A stretch of 64,000 nt of DNA from UBA4459 sp963776205 (GTDB lineage Bacteria; Bacteroidota; Bacteroidia; Bacteroidales; F082): positions 124,001 through 188,000 of the forward strand of contig CAVZLR010000001.1 in the NCBI GenBank assembly GCA_963776205.1, written 5' to 3'. The translations under genes and the position numbers were made by a program. Below, in pieces: positions 1 through 9,460 of this stretch. The notes under the pieces are model-generated. The model was not told where the DNA came from, did not search any database, and saw only the letters and a list, made by a program, of their open reading frames with translations. Every line of letters begins with the position of its first letter. Position 1 is the first letter of the stretch.

Positions 1-255
1 GAAGCTGCCACCTACGGCAAGCCGGTCATTTTCGGTCCTAATCACGATAAATTTAAAGAGGCCATTGAACTGAAAAGCAATGGGGGTGGTTTTGTTATTT
101 CAGGTGCTGATGATTTGATTCATACTTGCGAATTGTTATTTTCTGACCAGCTAAAGAGAACAGCAAGTGGAGATGCCGCCAAAACTTATGTGCTTGAAAA
201 TGCCGGAGCTACTGAAAAAGTGATGGATAAAGCCAATGAGTATTTAATGGTTTAG
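1..255 (+). CDS. waaA: 3-deoxy-D-manno-octulosonic acid transferase (Kdo transferase), C-terminal end
   Basis: Only the last 84 codons are inside the window, read in frame from base 1 to a TAG at 253-255. The residues EAATYGKPVIFGPNHDKFKE are the characteristic C-terminal nucleotide-sugar-binding stretch of KdtA/WaaA, the GT30 enzyme that adds Kdo from CMP-Kdo to lipid A at the inner membrane. The frame stays open to the window edge and codon use resembles the neighbouring housekeeping genes. A related GT-B glycosyltransferase cannot be fully excluded from so short a piece, but the motif is very close to that of Bacteroidetes KdtA. Confidence 0.85.
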   Translation, partial: EAATYGKPVIFGPNHDKFKEAIELKSNGGGFVISGADDLIHTCELLFSDQLKRTASGDAAKTYVLENAGATEKVMDKANEYLMV

Positions 256-303
256 CGTTTTTGGCTATGATGTGCAATTCGCTTAAGTACTTTATTAATC
301 ATT

Positions 304-711
304 TTAATCTTCAACCATTTCAAAAATAATATCTAATACATCAAAGAAAGTTTTTTCTTTATTTTCAGTTTCATTTAAAATGCTTTCAACTGATAAATTG
401 AAGTCCGAATTTAACGAGAGGTTTTTATTTTCAATTCTGTCAATAAATACTATTTCTGAATATGAGGTTACTTGATAATTGGGGTCTATCTGTTCAATTT
501 TATCAAATAGCTCTTCTTCTATATTGTCTGGATTAGGAAAATAAGCTTTAACTAGCTGAATGTTTTTTCCATTCTTATTGAAACGAAGTATAAGTTTCCA
601 TGGAAAAGGTTCTTTATTACTCCTTCCATATTTAATCATGAAATAGCCAAGCATTCTAACAGCATTATTACTTAACATTTCATACATTAATTGAGTATCT
701 TTAAAAATCAA
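304..711 (-). CDS. hypothetical protein, 135 aa
   Basis: The product is 135 residues with no signal peptide, membrane segment or motif that I recognise. It is rich in acidic residues, Asn and Phe/Ile (for example IEEELFDKIEQIDPN near the middle and an acidic C-terminus), which suggests a small soluble protein. It sits alone on the minus strand between kdtA and the small MscS-like gene, also on minus. It is more AT-rich than kdtA and could be accessory DNA. I see no TAnnTTTG box upstream. The length and single open frame make a real gene likely, but the function is unknown. Confidence 0.55.
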   Translation of the reverse strand: MIFKDTQLMYEMLSNNAVRMLGYFMIKYGRSNKEPFPWKLILRFNKNGKNIQLVKAYFPNPDNIEEELFDKIEQIDPNYQVTSYSEIVFIDRIENKNLSLNSDFNLSVESILNETENKEKTFFDVLDIIFEMVED

Positions 712-844
712 AATTGACCATCTGTACTTAGAAGATATGTCTCTTTTTGAAAAAAACTTCTAAAAAGACTCAAGATCTTTTTTGATCCATCTTTATTATC
801 CATAAAATCCTATTTCTTAATCAAGTTTATTTTGGGCTTTAAAG

Positions 845-874
845 CTAACGGTTTGTGTATAAAGCGTTAGGCAT
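845..874. repeat. short inverted repeat (CTAACG/CGTTAG), also resembling 34769-34797
   Basis: CTAACG at 845-850 and CGTTAG at 865-870 form a 6-bp inverted repeat around a 14-base loop. The segment 846-874 matches 34769-34797 at about 22 of 29 positions, including TAACGGTTTG at the left end and GCAT at the right end. It lies just after the stop codon of the small MscS-like gene. No T-run follows on either strand, so it is not an obvious terminator. It could be a cassette boundary or a dispersed repeat. Confidence 0.5.
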
Positions 875-883
875 TTCGTTATT

Positions 884-1381
884 TTAAATAGTTTCTTCCT
901 TTCTTATCATTTTTTGCATAAAGACATTACTTGGTATTGTTATTTTTTTGTCGTCTTTTGTTTTAATAATAATGAAGAAGATACCAATATCACTTAATTT
1001 CCCCTCTATTTGGTAGTCCTTATCCATTATTGTTAAGTAATCTCCAATTTTAATAGGATGATTAAAAAAAATAATCAGTGTAGACGTGATATTAGAAATG
1101 ATTGACCATTGAGCAAAAAACGCAACTCCCAAAATTGTTAGTATTGTGGAAAGAAATAACAACAACTCAGTTTGGTCAACTCCCCAAATAGCCATTAAAA
1201 AAACTGTAAGTATTGTCACGGACAAAACACTAACTATTTTATTAGTGATTTTTACTCTCCCCGATTGATATTTAAACCGAATTCCTGCTTTTCTAATTAT
1301 TCTCTTGGTTATTAATTTCGTAATCAAAAAAACAATAATGATAATGACGGTTTCAGCTATTTGAAATTTATATTCTTCCAT
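884..1381 (-). CDS. small mechanosensitive-channel-like (MscS family) membrane protein
   Basis: The 165-residue product has a hydrophobic helix at about residues 8-24, a basic linker (KLITKRIIRKAG), two more helices at about 48-66 and 72-92, and then the start of an MscS beta domain (SNITSTLIIFF, IKIGDYLTI, IPSNVF). In MscS the third helix lines the pore and the beta domain follows it. This protein stops soon after the beta domain and lacks the alpha/beta vestibule, so it is much shorter than the canonical channel of about 286 aa. The family assignment rests on the helix plus HPIKIGDYL pattern. Channel activity is uncertain. The gene is isolated on the minus strand and flanked by short motifs (see findings). 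Confidence 0.75.
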   Translation of the reverse strand: MEEYKFQIAETVIIIIVFLITKLITKRIIRKAGIRFKYQSGRVKITNKIVSVLSVTILTVFLMAIWGVDQTELLLFLSTILTILGVAFFAQWSIISNITSTLIIFFNHPIKIGDYLTIMDKDYQIEGKLSDIGIFFIIIKTKDDKKITIPSNVFMQKMIRKEETI

Positions 1382-1686
1382 ATTAATAATCTCTTGTTTC
1401 TAATTAATGCCAACTACTATATATCCACAACTCAATAGCACATATCTGTATTATACCCACCGTTATTTATGCTGGTAAAAACTGATAATCAGCGAAATTG
1501 ATTTTTTCTGACATTGTAGTCATGATTTTAGTTGCGTATATACACTTATAAAATTACATTTTTTTATTCATTAAATGGTACGGCTTGTCAATTTTTTCAT
1601 TCCGAAAACGATAAAAGTCGAATCCATTTAATCCCCTGCCCAAAACACCTGAAATTCTTCCTACATTTGTACAAAATATAGATACG
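1382..1686. other. 305-bp divergent intergenic region
   Basis: This spacer separates the minus-strand MscS-like gene from plus-strand pepA. It holds CCGTTATTTATGC at 1460-1472, a motif related to sequences at 36157 and 49370, and a small palindrome CTGATAATCAG around 1485. A -7 promoter box for pepA lies at 1662-1669. No credible open reading frame is present. A short minus-strand frame overlapping the pepA start is a shadow. Confidence 0.6.
1662..1669 (+). promoter_or_regulatory. Bacteroidetes-type -7 box for pepA
   Basis: TACATTTG fits the Bacteroidetes sigma-ABfr -7 consensus TAnnTTTG exactly and lies 18 bases before the pepA ATG at 1687. No clear TTG is seen at the -33 position, so the call rests on the -7 box and its location. 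Confidence 0.5.
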
Positions 1687-3124
1687 ATGGATATTAAAAT
1701 ACAAAAAGCAAGCAGGCGGGCGCCGTCTGTTGATACAGCACAACTTTTTAAATCAGTCAATGACCTGAAAAACTTCGACCTCAGCAAAGAGGAACTGACC
1801 TATGCCCGGAGGGAAATAAAACTCAAAAGAAAGATCATTGAAGTAAACCGCTTCAAACAAAAACTCGTGCTGGTCCACCTGGATCATTCAGGCACCAAAA
1901 ACCAGCAATATGAGGCCACCAGGCGGCAGGGATATTCGGCACTGACCTATTTTAATAAATCCAAATCCAGGCGCCTGGTCATCAGTTCATCCGAACAAAA
2001 GGAATTCACACTGGCATTTACGGAAGGGTTGCTGCTTGGCAATTACCAGTTCCTGAAATATAAAAAGGATGCCGACGAAAAAGAAAACCGGCTGGAAGAA
2101 ATTGACATATACTCGAAAGAGGTGAGCGCGGATGACATCGAAACCCTGAGTATCGTCACCGAAGCTGTTTACAATACCCGTGATTTTGTAAATGAACCTT
2201 TGTCAGCACTGAATGCGGTAAAATTCTCAGAAGAAGTAAAAAAACTGGGTGAAGCCTGTGGTGCCAAAGTGGAAGTTTTCAATAAAAAGAAGATCGAGAG
2301 CCTGCGCATGGGTGGTTTGCTTGCCGTTAACAAAGGTAGTATCGACCCGCCTACTTTTACCATTTTTGAGTGGAAACCCAAGGATAAAGTCAACAAGAAA
2401 CCTATAATTCTGGTAGGAAAAGGCGTGATGTACGATACCGGCGGCCTCAGCCTGAAACCTACCAATTATATGGATACCATGAAATGTGATATGGCTGGTG
2501 GTGCGGCTGTTGCAGGCGCTTTGTATGCCATTGCCAAGGCTAAATTACCAGTGCATGTGATCGGTATGATCCCCGCTACCGACAATCGCCCCGACGGTAA
2601 TGCGTATGTTCCCGGTGATGTAATTACCATGCTGGACGGTACAACGGTAGAAGTATTGAATACGGATGCCGAAGGCCGGATGATCCTGGCCGATGCGTTG
2701 AGTTATGCAAAAAACTATGATCCGGAACTGGTGATTGACATTGCCACCTTAACGGGATCTGCTGCTGCTGCGCTTGGAGAAAATGCCATCGTTGGTATGT
2801 GCGCCAAATCAGAAAAAGAGTTCCATACATTGCAAAAATCGGGAATGCGTGTCAATGAACGGATTATTGAATTTCCATTTTGGGATGAATACAAAGAAAT
2901 GCTCAAATCAACCATTGCTGATCTGAAGAACATCGGAGGTGCTGTATGCGGGAGCCATCACAGCCGGAAAATTCCTGGAACACTTCACCGATTATCCATA
3001 CATTCACCTCGACATTGCCGGCCCGGCATTTATTAAAAAACAGGATAGCTACCGGGTAGTTGGCGGAACCGGAGTTGGTGTCAGGTTGTTTTTTGAATTC
3101 ATCAGGGCAAAAGCCGGGGTGTAA
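1687..3124 (+). CDS. pepA: leucyl aminopeptidase (M17 family), frame-shifted near the 3' end
   Basis: This is a cytosolic M17 metallo-aminopeptidase that removes N-terminal residues from peptides. The metal-binding and catalytic stretches are clear: GKGVMYDTGGLSLKP around residue 245, KCDMAGGAAV around 265, and the family signature NTDAEGRMILADAL around 325. About 478 residues are expected. The first frame runs from ATG 1687 but is lost at about 2940-2946. The expected C-terminus (YAGAITAGKFLEHF, HLDIAGPAF) continues in another frame to TAA at 3122-3124. One inserted or deleted base explains this, and I treat it as a sequence error because both halves are well conserved. ksgA begins 6 bases downstream, which suggests co-transcription. 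Confidence 0.9.
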
Positions 3125-3130
3125 ACCATC

Positions 3131-3902
3131 ATGGTACGGCCAAAAAAACATCTCGGGCAGCATTTTCTAACGGATAAAAATATCGCCGGGAAAATTGCTG
3201 GGTGTTTGAGTGAAGATTTCAGCACCGTTTGTGAACTGGGACCGGGAACAGGCATCCTGACGGATGCATTGCTGCAACGGACTTTTATCAAAGACCTCAA
3301 GCTTATTGAAATCGACAGCGAATCCGTTGAACATCTCAAGCTTACTATATCTGATAACCGGATTGAGATCATTGAAGCTGATTTCCTGAAATATGACCTG
3401 AAAAAGATCAGTTCATCACCATTTGCACTCATTGGCAACTTCCCCTACAATATTTCAAGCCAGATATTTTTCAAAGTGATTGAAAACCGCGACTATGATA
3501 CCTGAAACGGTAGGAATGATTCAAAAAGAAGTGGCTGAGCGGATTGCTGCACCTCCTGGAAGCAAGACGTATGGGATTTTAAGTGTACTGTTGCAAAGCT
3601 GGTTCGATATCACCTATTGTTTTACGGTAAATGAAGGCGTATTTTTCCCTCCGCCGAGGGTAAAATCGGCGGTGATCCGTCTCAGGCGAAACCAGGTAAC
3701 CACATTAAATTGTGATGAAGCAATTTTTATAAATGTCGTGAAAACAGCCTTTAACCAGCGACGAAAAACACTTCGAAATGCCCTGAAGTCTGTTACCGGA
3801 AATAATTTTGAACATCCTTTGCTGGGTGAAAGGGCCGAACAACTCTCATGTCAGCAATTTGAAGAACTGACCCGGCATATTGCCGAATCCCGGGAACCAT
3901 AA
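3131..3902 (+). CDS. rsmA: 16S rRNA dimethyladenosine transferase, frame-shifted
   Basis: KsgA/RsmA dimethylates two adenines at the 3' end of 16S rRNA during small-subunit maturation, using SAM. The N-terminal KKHLGQHFLTD and the SAM-binding CELGPGTGILT are canonical, and the catalytic NFPYN lies around residue 101. The frame breaks at about 3497-3503: the first piece ends in VIENRDYDT, and the other frame continues PETVGMIQKEVAERI. Removing one base restores IENRDYIPETVGM. The rejoined length of about 256 aa matches the family. It follows pepA after 6 bases and is probably in the same transcript. Confidence 0.9.
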
Positions 3903-3958
3903 AAAGAAGCGGCTTTTTTTCTTAATTTGCACCATTCTTTTTCCATAGTCGCGCGTAA

Positions 3959-5922
3959 ATGAATTTGATGTTCCGCTTATTTTTTGGTTCTCTATTTCTG
4001 CTGATTCAATTAGCCGCATCAGCTCAAGATACCCATGAATTTTCAGATGACCAGATCGAAGTGATATTTCCCAACATCATTGTAAAAACAGTGGAACAGG
4101 AAATTGTGATCAACATAACGGATACGGAACTTGCCCGGCAGTTGGAGGGACAGGAAATAACTGTAGGTTTGAATGAAGAAGAGCTGATTTTACCCATCGA
4201 AAATGGATCAGTTCTTATTTTATACGATTTCCCTGAAGAAGAGGAACTCACCATCAGTATTGGAGAGGTAAAACGAACCAAAGCGGTCAATCCCATTCCG
4301 TTGTGGCTTTCCATTCTTCCGCCATTGATCGCTATTATGGTGGCTTTGCTCATTCGAGAGGTTTACTCCGCCTTGTTTTGTGGTGTTTGGTTGGGAGCAG
4401 GCATTATCGCTTATTTCCAGGGATTTGGTTTTTTTATGGCGATTTTAAAAGGTTTTTTGTTGATCATCGACACCTATATTGTTGAATCGCTGGTAAATAG
4501 CGATCATATTTCCATCATCCTGTTCTCCATGATCATAGCAGCTACGGTGGCATTGATCACTAAAAACGGAGGGATGAAAGGTGTGATGAACCGATTGTCG
4601 AAATATGCCACCAGTCCGAGATCGGGATCGTTTATAACCTGGTTGCTGGGTGTGATGATCTTTTTTGACGATTATGCCAATACGCTTGTTGTGGGAAACA
4701 CCATGCGTCCGCTAGCTGACAGGCTTAAAATTTCACGGGAGAAACTGGCTTATATCATTGATTCGACTGCTGCGCCGGTGGCCTCTGTTGCATTTGTTAC
4801 TACCTGGATCGGTGCCGAGTTAAGTTATATTCAGGATGGCATCAATAAACTGAATATTGATGAATCTGCCTATGGTGTATTTTTCAACTCGCTGGCTTAT
4901 TCATTTTACCCGTTTTTTACGCTGGCGTTTATTCTTATTCTGATATGGAAAGGAGTAGATTATGGCCCTATGTTAAAAGCAGAAGCAAGGGCAAGGCAGA
5001 ACCTGCAACCCACTGGTATTATCGAAGAAGAAGTGGATGCCGAATTGCAGGATGAAGTGAAAGATGGCCAAAGGCATCAAGCCTAAAAGTTTTAATGCGG
5101 TTATTCCGGTGCTGATCATTGTTTTTGGCACACTTGGCAGTTTATTTTATACAGGCTGGGATGCGCAGGTTTGGAATGATGACACCATGGGCTTTTTTGA
5201 CAAACTCTCCACCACTATCGGCAATGCCGATTCATTTAAAGCCCTGCTTTGGTCATCGTTGCTTAGTTTATTTTCGGCTATAGTTTTAACGATAAGTCAG
5301 AAATTGCTCGATCTGAAAGACACCATGGAAAGTGTGATTGCAGGATTTAAAACCATGCTTCCTGCCGTAATGATCCTCGTGTTGGCCTGGTCAGTGGCAC
5401 TTGATCACCGAACATTTGCATACGGCCAATTTTATTTCCAATCTTTTACTGGAAGCATCTGTATCGCCTTACCTGATTCCAAGTCTTACGTTTATCATTG
5501 CCGCGTTGGTATCCTTCTCAACCGGCAGTTCATGGGGAACCATGGCCATTTTGTACCCGCTTGTTTTGCCTACCGGATGGATATTGGCACAACACCAGGG
5601 CCTCGAATATGAAGCCACGCTTTCAATTTTTCATAATATTGCCGCAGCTGTTTTAACAGGTTCCGTTTTTGGTGACCATTGCTCACCTATTTCCGACACC
5701 ACCATATTGAGTTCGCTGGCCAGTTCATGCCCTCATATTGAACATGTACGCACCCAGTTGCCTTATGCACTCACCACAGGTGCTTTTGCCATATTTTTCG
5801 GCATTTTGCCCGCATCTTATAATATTTCAGTCTGGTTACTTTTCCCACTTGGGATTTTGGGCATGTTTTTAATCATTCATTTTTTCGGAAAGAAAAGCGA
5901 GCACTATAAGATATCTGGCTAA
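3959..5922 (+). CDS. NhaC-type Na+/H+ antiporter family membrane protein, frame-shifted
   Basis: This is an inner-membrane transporter of the NhaC antiporter superfamily (PF03553). The product starts with a signal-like segment (FRLFFGSLFLLIQLAASAQ) and a periplasmic domain of about 100 residues. About ten membrane helices follow, beginning at NPIPLWLSILPPLIAIMVAL. Conserved blocks include MIFFDDYANTLVVG, DSTAAPVASVAFVTTW, STGSSWGTMAILYP and FGDHCSPISDTTILSS. Two breaks are present, at about 5064-5086 (between DEVKDG and KPKSFNAVIP) and at about 5395-5405 (before ITEHLHTANFISNLL). The substrate is not certain: Na+/H+ exchange is the family default, but amino-acid or dicarboxylate exchange occurs in relatives. 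Confidence 0.85.
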
Positions 5923-5933
5923 ATTTTCATTAA

Positions 5934-5960
5934 TTGTCATTCGCAGGATTATTAACTTTG
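5934..5960 (+). promoter_or_regulatory. promoter for uvrC (TTG ... TAACTTTG)
   Basis: TAACTTTG at 5953-5960 matches the -7 consensus TAnnTTTG. A TTG at 5934-5936 begins 19 bases upstream, the spacing reported for Bacteroides -33/-7 promoters. The box lies 20 bases before the TTG start chosen for uvrC. Confidence 0.55.
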
Positions 5961-5979
5961 TCAATGTTAAATAAAACTG

Positions 5980-7848
5980 TTGGAAAAGCATCAGAAAAAT
6001 ACGAAGCTTCAAAACCTGATACGTTCATTACCGGGCAAACCAGGTGTGTATCAATACTTTGATAAAGAAGGGAAGATCATTTATATTGGAAAGGCCAAGA
6101 ATCTGAAAAAAAGGGTAGCCAGTTATTTCACAAAAACACACGACATCAGGAAAGCTTCGATTGCTGGTTAAAAAAATTGAGCACATCGAATTCATTGTAA
6201 CTGAATCGGAAATGGATGCCTTGCTGCTTGAGAACAACCTGATCAAGAAATACCAGCCACGATACAATATCCAGCTTAAAGATGATAAATCATTTCCATG
6301 GCTTTGTATTAAAAATGAGCCGTTTCCAAGGGTATTCCCCACCCGGAACCTGATCAAAGACGGATCGGAATATTTTGGCCCATACGCTTCTGTTCGTATG
6401 ATGAAAACCCTGTTGGATATGATTAAACAATTATATCCGATTCGTACTTGTGCATTACGTCTTACTGAAAAAAATATTCAATCCGGAAAATTCAAGGTTT
6501 GTCTTGAATACCATATTGGTAATTGCCTGGCTCCGTGTGTTGGCAAACAAAGTGAATCGGATTACAATGCTACCATCGACAGATAAAATCTATCATCAAG
6601 GGTAATATTGGTGAGGTGATCCATGAGTTGAAAAACCTGATGCAGGCTGCTGCAGATGAAATGAATTTTGAACGGGCACAAATTGCTGAAGGAAAAGATC
6701 GAAACACTTGAAAAATACAAAAGCAAATCTACCATTGTTAATCCGCATATTGAAAATGTGGATGTGCTTATCCATATTAAATGATAAGAGCGTTGCCTAT
6801 GTGAATTATCTGCGGGTTATTAAAGGTGCCATTGTGCAGGCGCATACCGTTGAGTTAAAGAAAAAGCTGGATGAAACTGAAGATGAGTTATTACTTTTTG
6901 CACTTAACTGATTTCAGAAACAGATTTGATTCAACCGCTGAAGAGGTAATATTACCTTTTAATCCCGGATACGACCTGAAAGATTTAAAAATTACGGTTC
7001 CCCAAAGAGGTGATAAAAAACAATTGCTTGAACTAAGCCAGCGAAATGCCAAATATTACCGGATGGAAAGGCAAAAGCAAAAGGACCTGGTCGATCCGGA
7101 TCGTCATAAAAAAAGGATTTTAAAGAAGTTGAAGGAAGATCTGAGGATGAAAGAGGAACCCGTGCAGATCGAATGTTTCGACAATTCTAATTTCCAGGGT
7201 GATTACCCCGTAGCGGCCATGGTGCAATTTATCGATGCCAAACCTAATAAACAGGCATACCGTCATTATAACATTAAAACAGTTACCGGCCCTGATGATT
7301 ATGCTTCGATGGAAGAAGTGCTTTACAGAAGGTATAGCCGCTTGCTGAAGGAAGAAAAACCACTGCCACAACTCATTGTTATTGATGGCGGAAAAGGGCA
7401 GTTGAGTGCAGCTGTAAAAAGCCTTAAAAAACTGAACTTATTTGGAAAGATCACCATCATCGGCATTGCCAAAAGGCTTGAAGAATTATATTTTCCAAAT
7501 GACCCGGTTCCATTGTATTTGGATAAAAAGTCGGAATCCTTAAAGGTTATACAACATTTACGTGATGAAGCACACCGTTTTGGCATAACTCACCACCGTT
7601 CACGATTAGAAAAGGGCACTATCAAATCAGAATTAACTGATATTGAAGGTGTTGGGTTTTCTACAGCCCAAAAATTATTATGGAAATTCAAATCGGTAAA
7701 AAAAATAAAAGAAGCGACCCTTGATGCGCTTATCGAAACTGTGGGAAAATCGAAAGCTGAAATTGTTTATTCACATTTTAATCCCAAACAGCATAAAAAA
7801 AGGCCGCAAATCGCGGCCTTTTATTTTTTATCTTTTACTGAAGTGTAA
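5980..7848 (+). CDS. uvrC: excinuclease ABC subunit C, multiply frame-shifted
   Basis: UvrC makes the dual incisions in nucleotide excision repair after damage loading by UvrA and UvrB. The GIY-YIG nuclease domain (PGKPGVYQYFDKEGKIIYIG, AKNLKKRVASYF) opens the protein. A UVR motif region lies around 6600-6720. The RNase-H-like second nuclease (IECFDNSNFQGDYPVAAMV, LIVIDGGKGQLSAA) and a C-terminal helix-hairpin-helix (DIEGVGFSTAQKLLW) follow. At least five one-base breaks lie near 6168, 6585, 6695, 6780 and 6900. The start is a TTG at 5980, or an ATG at 5964 in another frame if one more indel exists. The last 14 codons read through the terminator at 7794-7830, so the true stop is probably near 7793. 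Confidence 0.9.
7794..7830. terminator. bidirectional rho-independent terminator between uvrC and the TonB-like gene
   Basis: AGGCCGC at 7801-7807 pairs perfectly with GCGGCCT at 7813-7819 around a 5-base loop. The stem is flanked by an A-run on the left and a T-run on the right, so it can end transcription from both converging genes. Confidence 0.8.
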
Positions 7849-8512
7849 ATTTCACTGGTAGGTTGTAAGAAACCCTTACTGGTTTTCCACGCTGTTTTCC
7901 AGGTGACCATTTTGGCATTTTTTCTACCACTCGAACAGCTTCTTCGTCACATCCGCCACCGATACCACGTAAAACTTTTACATTTGAAATGCTTCCATTA
8001 GGTTCAACAACAAAGTTGATAAATACCCTGCCTTGTATACCACTTTCTTTTGCAAGTGGCGGATACTTGATGTTTTCACTTAGGTATTTCATCAGTTCAC
8101 CCATACCTCCTGGGAAAGAAGGCATTGATTCAACTACTGTAAATATCTCTGCCTCAACAATTTCTTCATCTTCATCAACGGGCGGAATATATTCTTCTAC
8201 TACGGTTTCATCATCTGCTTCAACGTCAATATCCAATTCATCTTCAACTTCCACATCATCTTCAACAATTTTGATTTGAGTAACCTGCTTTGGTGGAGGT
8301 GGTGGAGGTGGTTTAATTTTCTGCTCAGTAATCGGAATAATTTCTTCCGGTGTATCATCAACAGCTCTTGTTGCAAGGTCAATGGTTACTTTATCGTAAC
8401 TTTTTAATTCGAATGCAAACAAAACAACTGCCAGGGCAAGGATCAAGCCAATTTGGAAAAATATACTTTTTTTATTTTCCAGGTCTGCTTTTGGTGTTTT
8501 TTTAACTTCCAT
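7835..8512 (-). CDS. TonB-family energy transducer protein
   Basis: The 225-residue protein has one N-terminal membrane helix (FFQIGLILALAVVLFAFEL, about residues 18-36). A proline run (KIKPPPPPPPKQ, about 66-77) and an acidic periplasmic linker follow. It ends in a TonB C-terminal domain (about 130-225) with the usual blocks MPSFPGG, YPPLAKESGIQGRV and WSPGKQRGKPVRV. Such proteins link the proton-motive force to outer-membrane TonB-dependent receptors, although some Bacteroidetes copies have other envelope roles. No ExbB/ExbD or receptor gene is adjacent. It lies downstream of gcvH-vanZ on the same strand and converges on uvrC. Confidence 0.88.
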   Translation of the reverse strand: MEVKKTPKADLENKKSIFFQIGLILALAVVLFAFELKSYDKVTIDLATRAVDDTPEEIIPITEQKIKPPPPPPPKQVTQIKIVEDDVEVEDELDIDVEADDETVVEEYIPPVDEDEEIVEAEIFTVVESMPSFPGGMGELMKYLSENIKYPPLAKESGIQGRVFINFVVEPNGSISNVKVLRGIGGGCDEEAVRVVEKMPKWSPGKQRGKPVRVSYNLPVKFTLQ

Positions 8513-8593
8513 AATTTTGATATTTTAACGATCAAAAAATCAACTGCTAAAATAGCAATTAATTTATTAAGTAGTTTTTTTTATACTTTATTT

Positions 8594-8970
8594 TTAGCAT
8601 TGTTGCAATAAATATGCCACGCCTCCAATACATGCACCAAGTGTATTTGCATAAAAAGTCATATACATTGCGCATTTCGGCCAATAAATACATAAAATTG
8701 CAATAATTCAGTGATCAAACCATACAATGTTGACATAACAATTGCAACAACTACAAAATAAGAACGATGTTTACTTTTTAAATATTGTTGGCGATTGCCA
8801 TAAAGTACTAAATAAGAAAGAATTCCAAAGATGACAACATGCACAATTTTATCCGGTGAAAGCCACTCAAGAAATGTCGGGATCTTTGGTATCTGGTTTC
8901 CCGGAAAACCGGTTAAGATCAGTATAAACAAAGCCCATGCTATTGCCGGCCAATGTTTCCTGATAATCAT
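8594..8970 (-). CDS. VanZ-like membrane protein, frame-shifted
   Basis: This is a small membrane protein of the VanZ-like family (PF04892), whose general function is unknown. The first frame gives HWPAIAWALFILILTGFPG, then DKIVHVVIFGILSYLVLYG and a third helix before ITELLQFYVFIGRNA. The expected C-terminal helix continues in another frame as NVYDFYANTLGACIGGVAYL and stops at 8594-8596. A single indel near 8668 explains this. It starts only 6 bases after the reconstructed end of gcvH, so the two are probably co-transcribed. A VanZ-like gene after gcvH is a recurrent arrangement in Bacteroidetes. Confidence 0.8.
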
Positions 8971-8975
8971 AAATA

Positions 8976-9359
8976 TTTAAGATTCTATACTGCTTTTGTA
9001 TGCATCTGCATTAAGCAAATCATCCAGTTCGCCTTATGCGGGCTAACTTTATTTTAATAATCCATCCATCCCCATAACGGATCGCTATTAATAATTTCAG
9101 GTGTATCTTCCAGAGATTCATTCACTTCAATTACAGTACCACCTATAGGCATAAACATATCCGAGACAGTTTTTACAGCTTCTATGGTTCCAAAAGTATC
9201 ACCTTTATCCAGTTCTTCATCCAATGTTTCAACTTCAACAAAAACAATATCACCCAATTCATTTTGAGCAAAATCAGTAATTCCAATATAGGCTTCGTCG
9301 CCTTCTACCCTCACCCATTCATGGTCTTCGGTGTACAATAAATTAGCAGGAACTTTCAT
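8976..9359 (-). CDS. gcvH: glycine cleavage system H protein, frame-shifted near the 3' end
   Basis: GcvH is the lipoyl-carrying shuttle protein of the glycine cleavage complex. The lipoylation site lies in GTIEAVKTVSDMFMP (Lys about residue 63), after LYTEDHEWVRVEG and GDIVFVEVE. The continuous frame ends early at NSDPLWGWMDY. In the other frames the normal tail reads GWIIKIKL and GELDDLLNADAYKSSIES, ending in TAA at 8976-8978. Two compensating indels therefore give a normal 127-residue protein. The gene lies directly after sprA, an order seen in other Bacteroidetes. No gcvT or gcvP is in the window. Confidence 0.9.
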
Positions 9360-9383
9360 TTTCTTATTTGTTTTTTAATGCAT

Positions 9384-9391
9384 CAAATTTA
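9384..9391 (-). promoter_or_regulatory. -7 box for gcvH-vanZ
   Basis: On the minus strand this reads TAAATTTG, an exact TAnnTTTG match 25 bases before the gcvH ATG. No clear -33 TTG is seen. It suggests gcvH can be expressed separately from sprA, whose stop is about 70 bases further upstream. Confidence 0.45.
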
Positions 9392-9460
9392 TGATTTTTT
9401 TACTTTGTAAGCAGTCTAAATTATGAAATATAAAGGGGAAGATAAAATCAAAAAATTAAC

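Noticed and set aside
845..870. Inverted repeat as a rho-independent terminator of the hypothetical or MscS-like gene
   Set aside because: The stem is only 6 bp with a 14-base loop and no T-run on either strand.
845..1472. Canonical integron attC sites
   Set aside because: Classical attC sites have paired R and L boxes over about 60-130 bases next to an integron integrase array. Here the motifs are short, single, and no integrase is in the window, so only a cassette-like arrangement is proposed.
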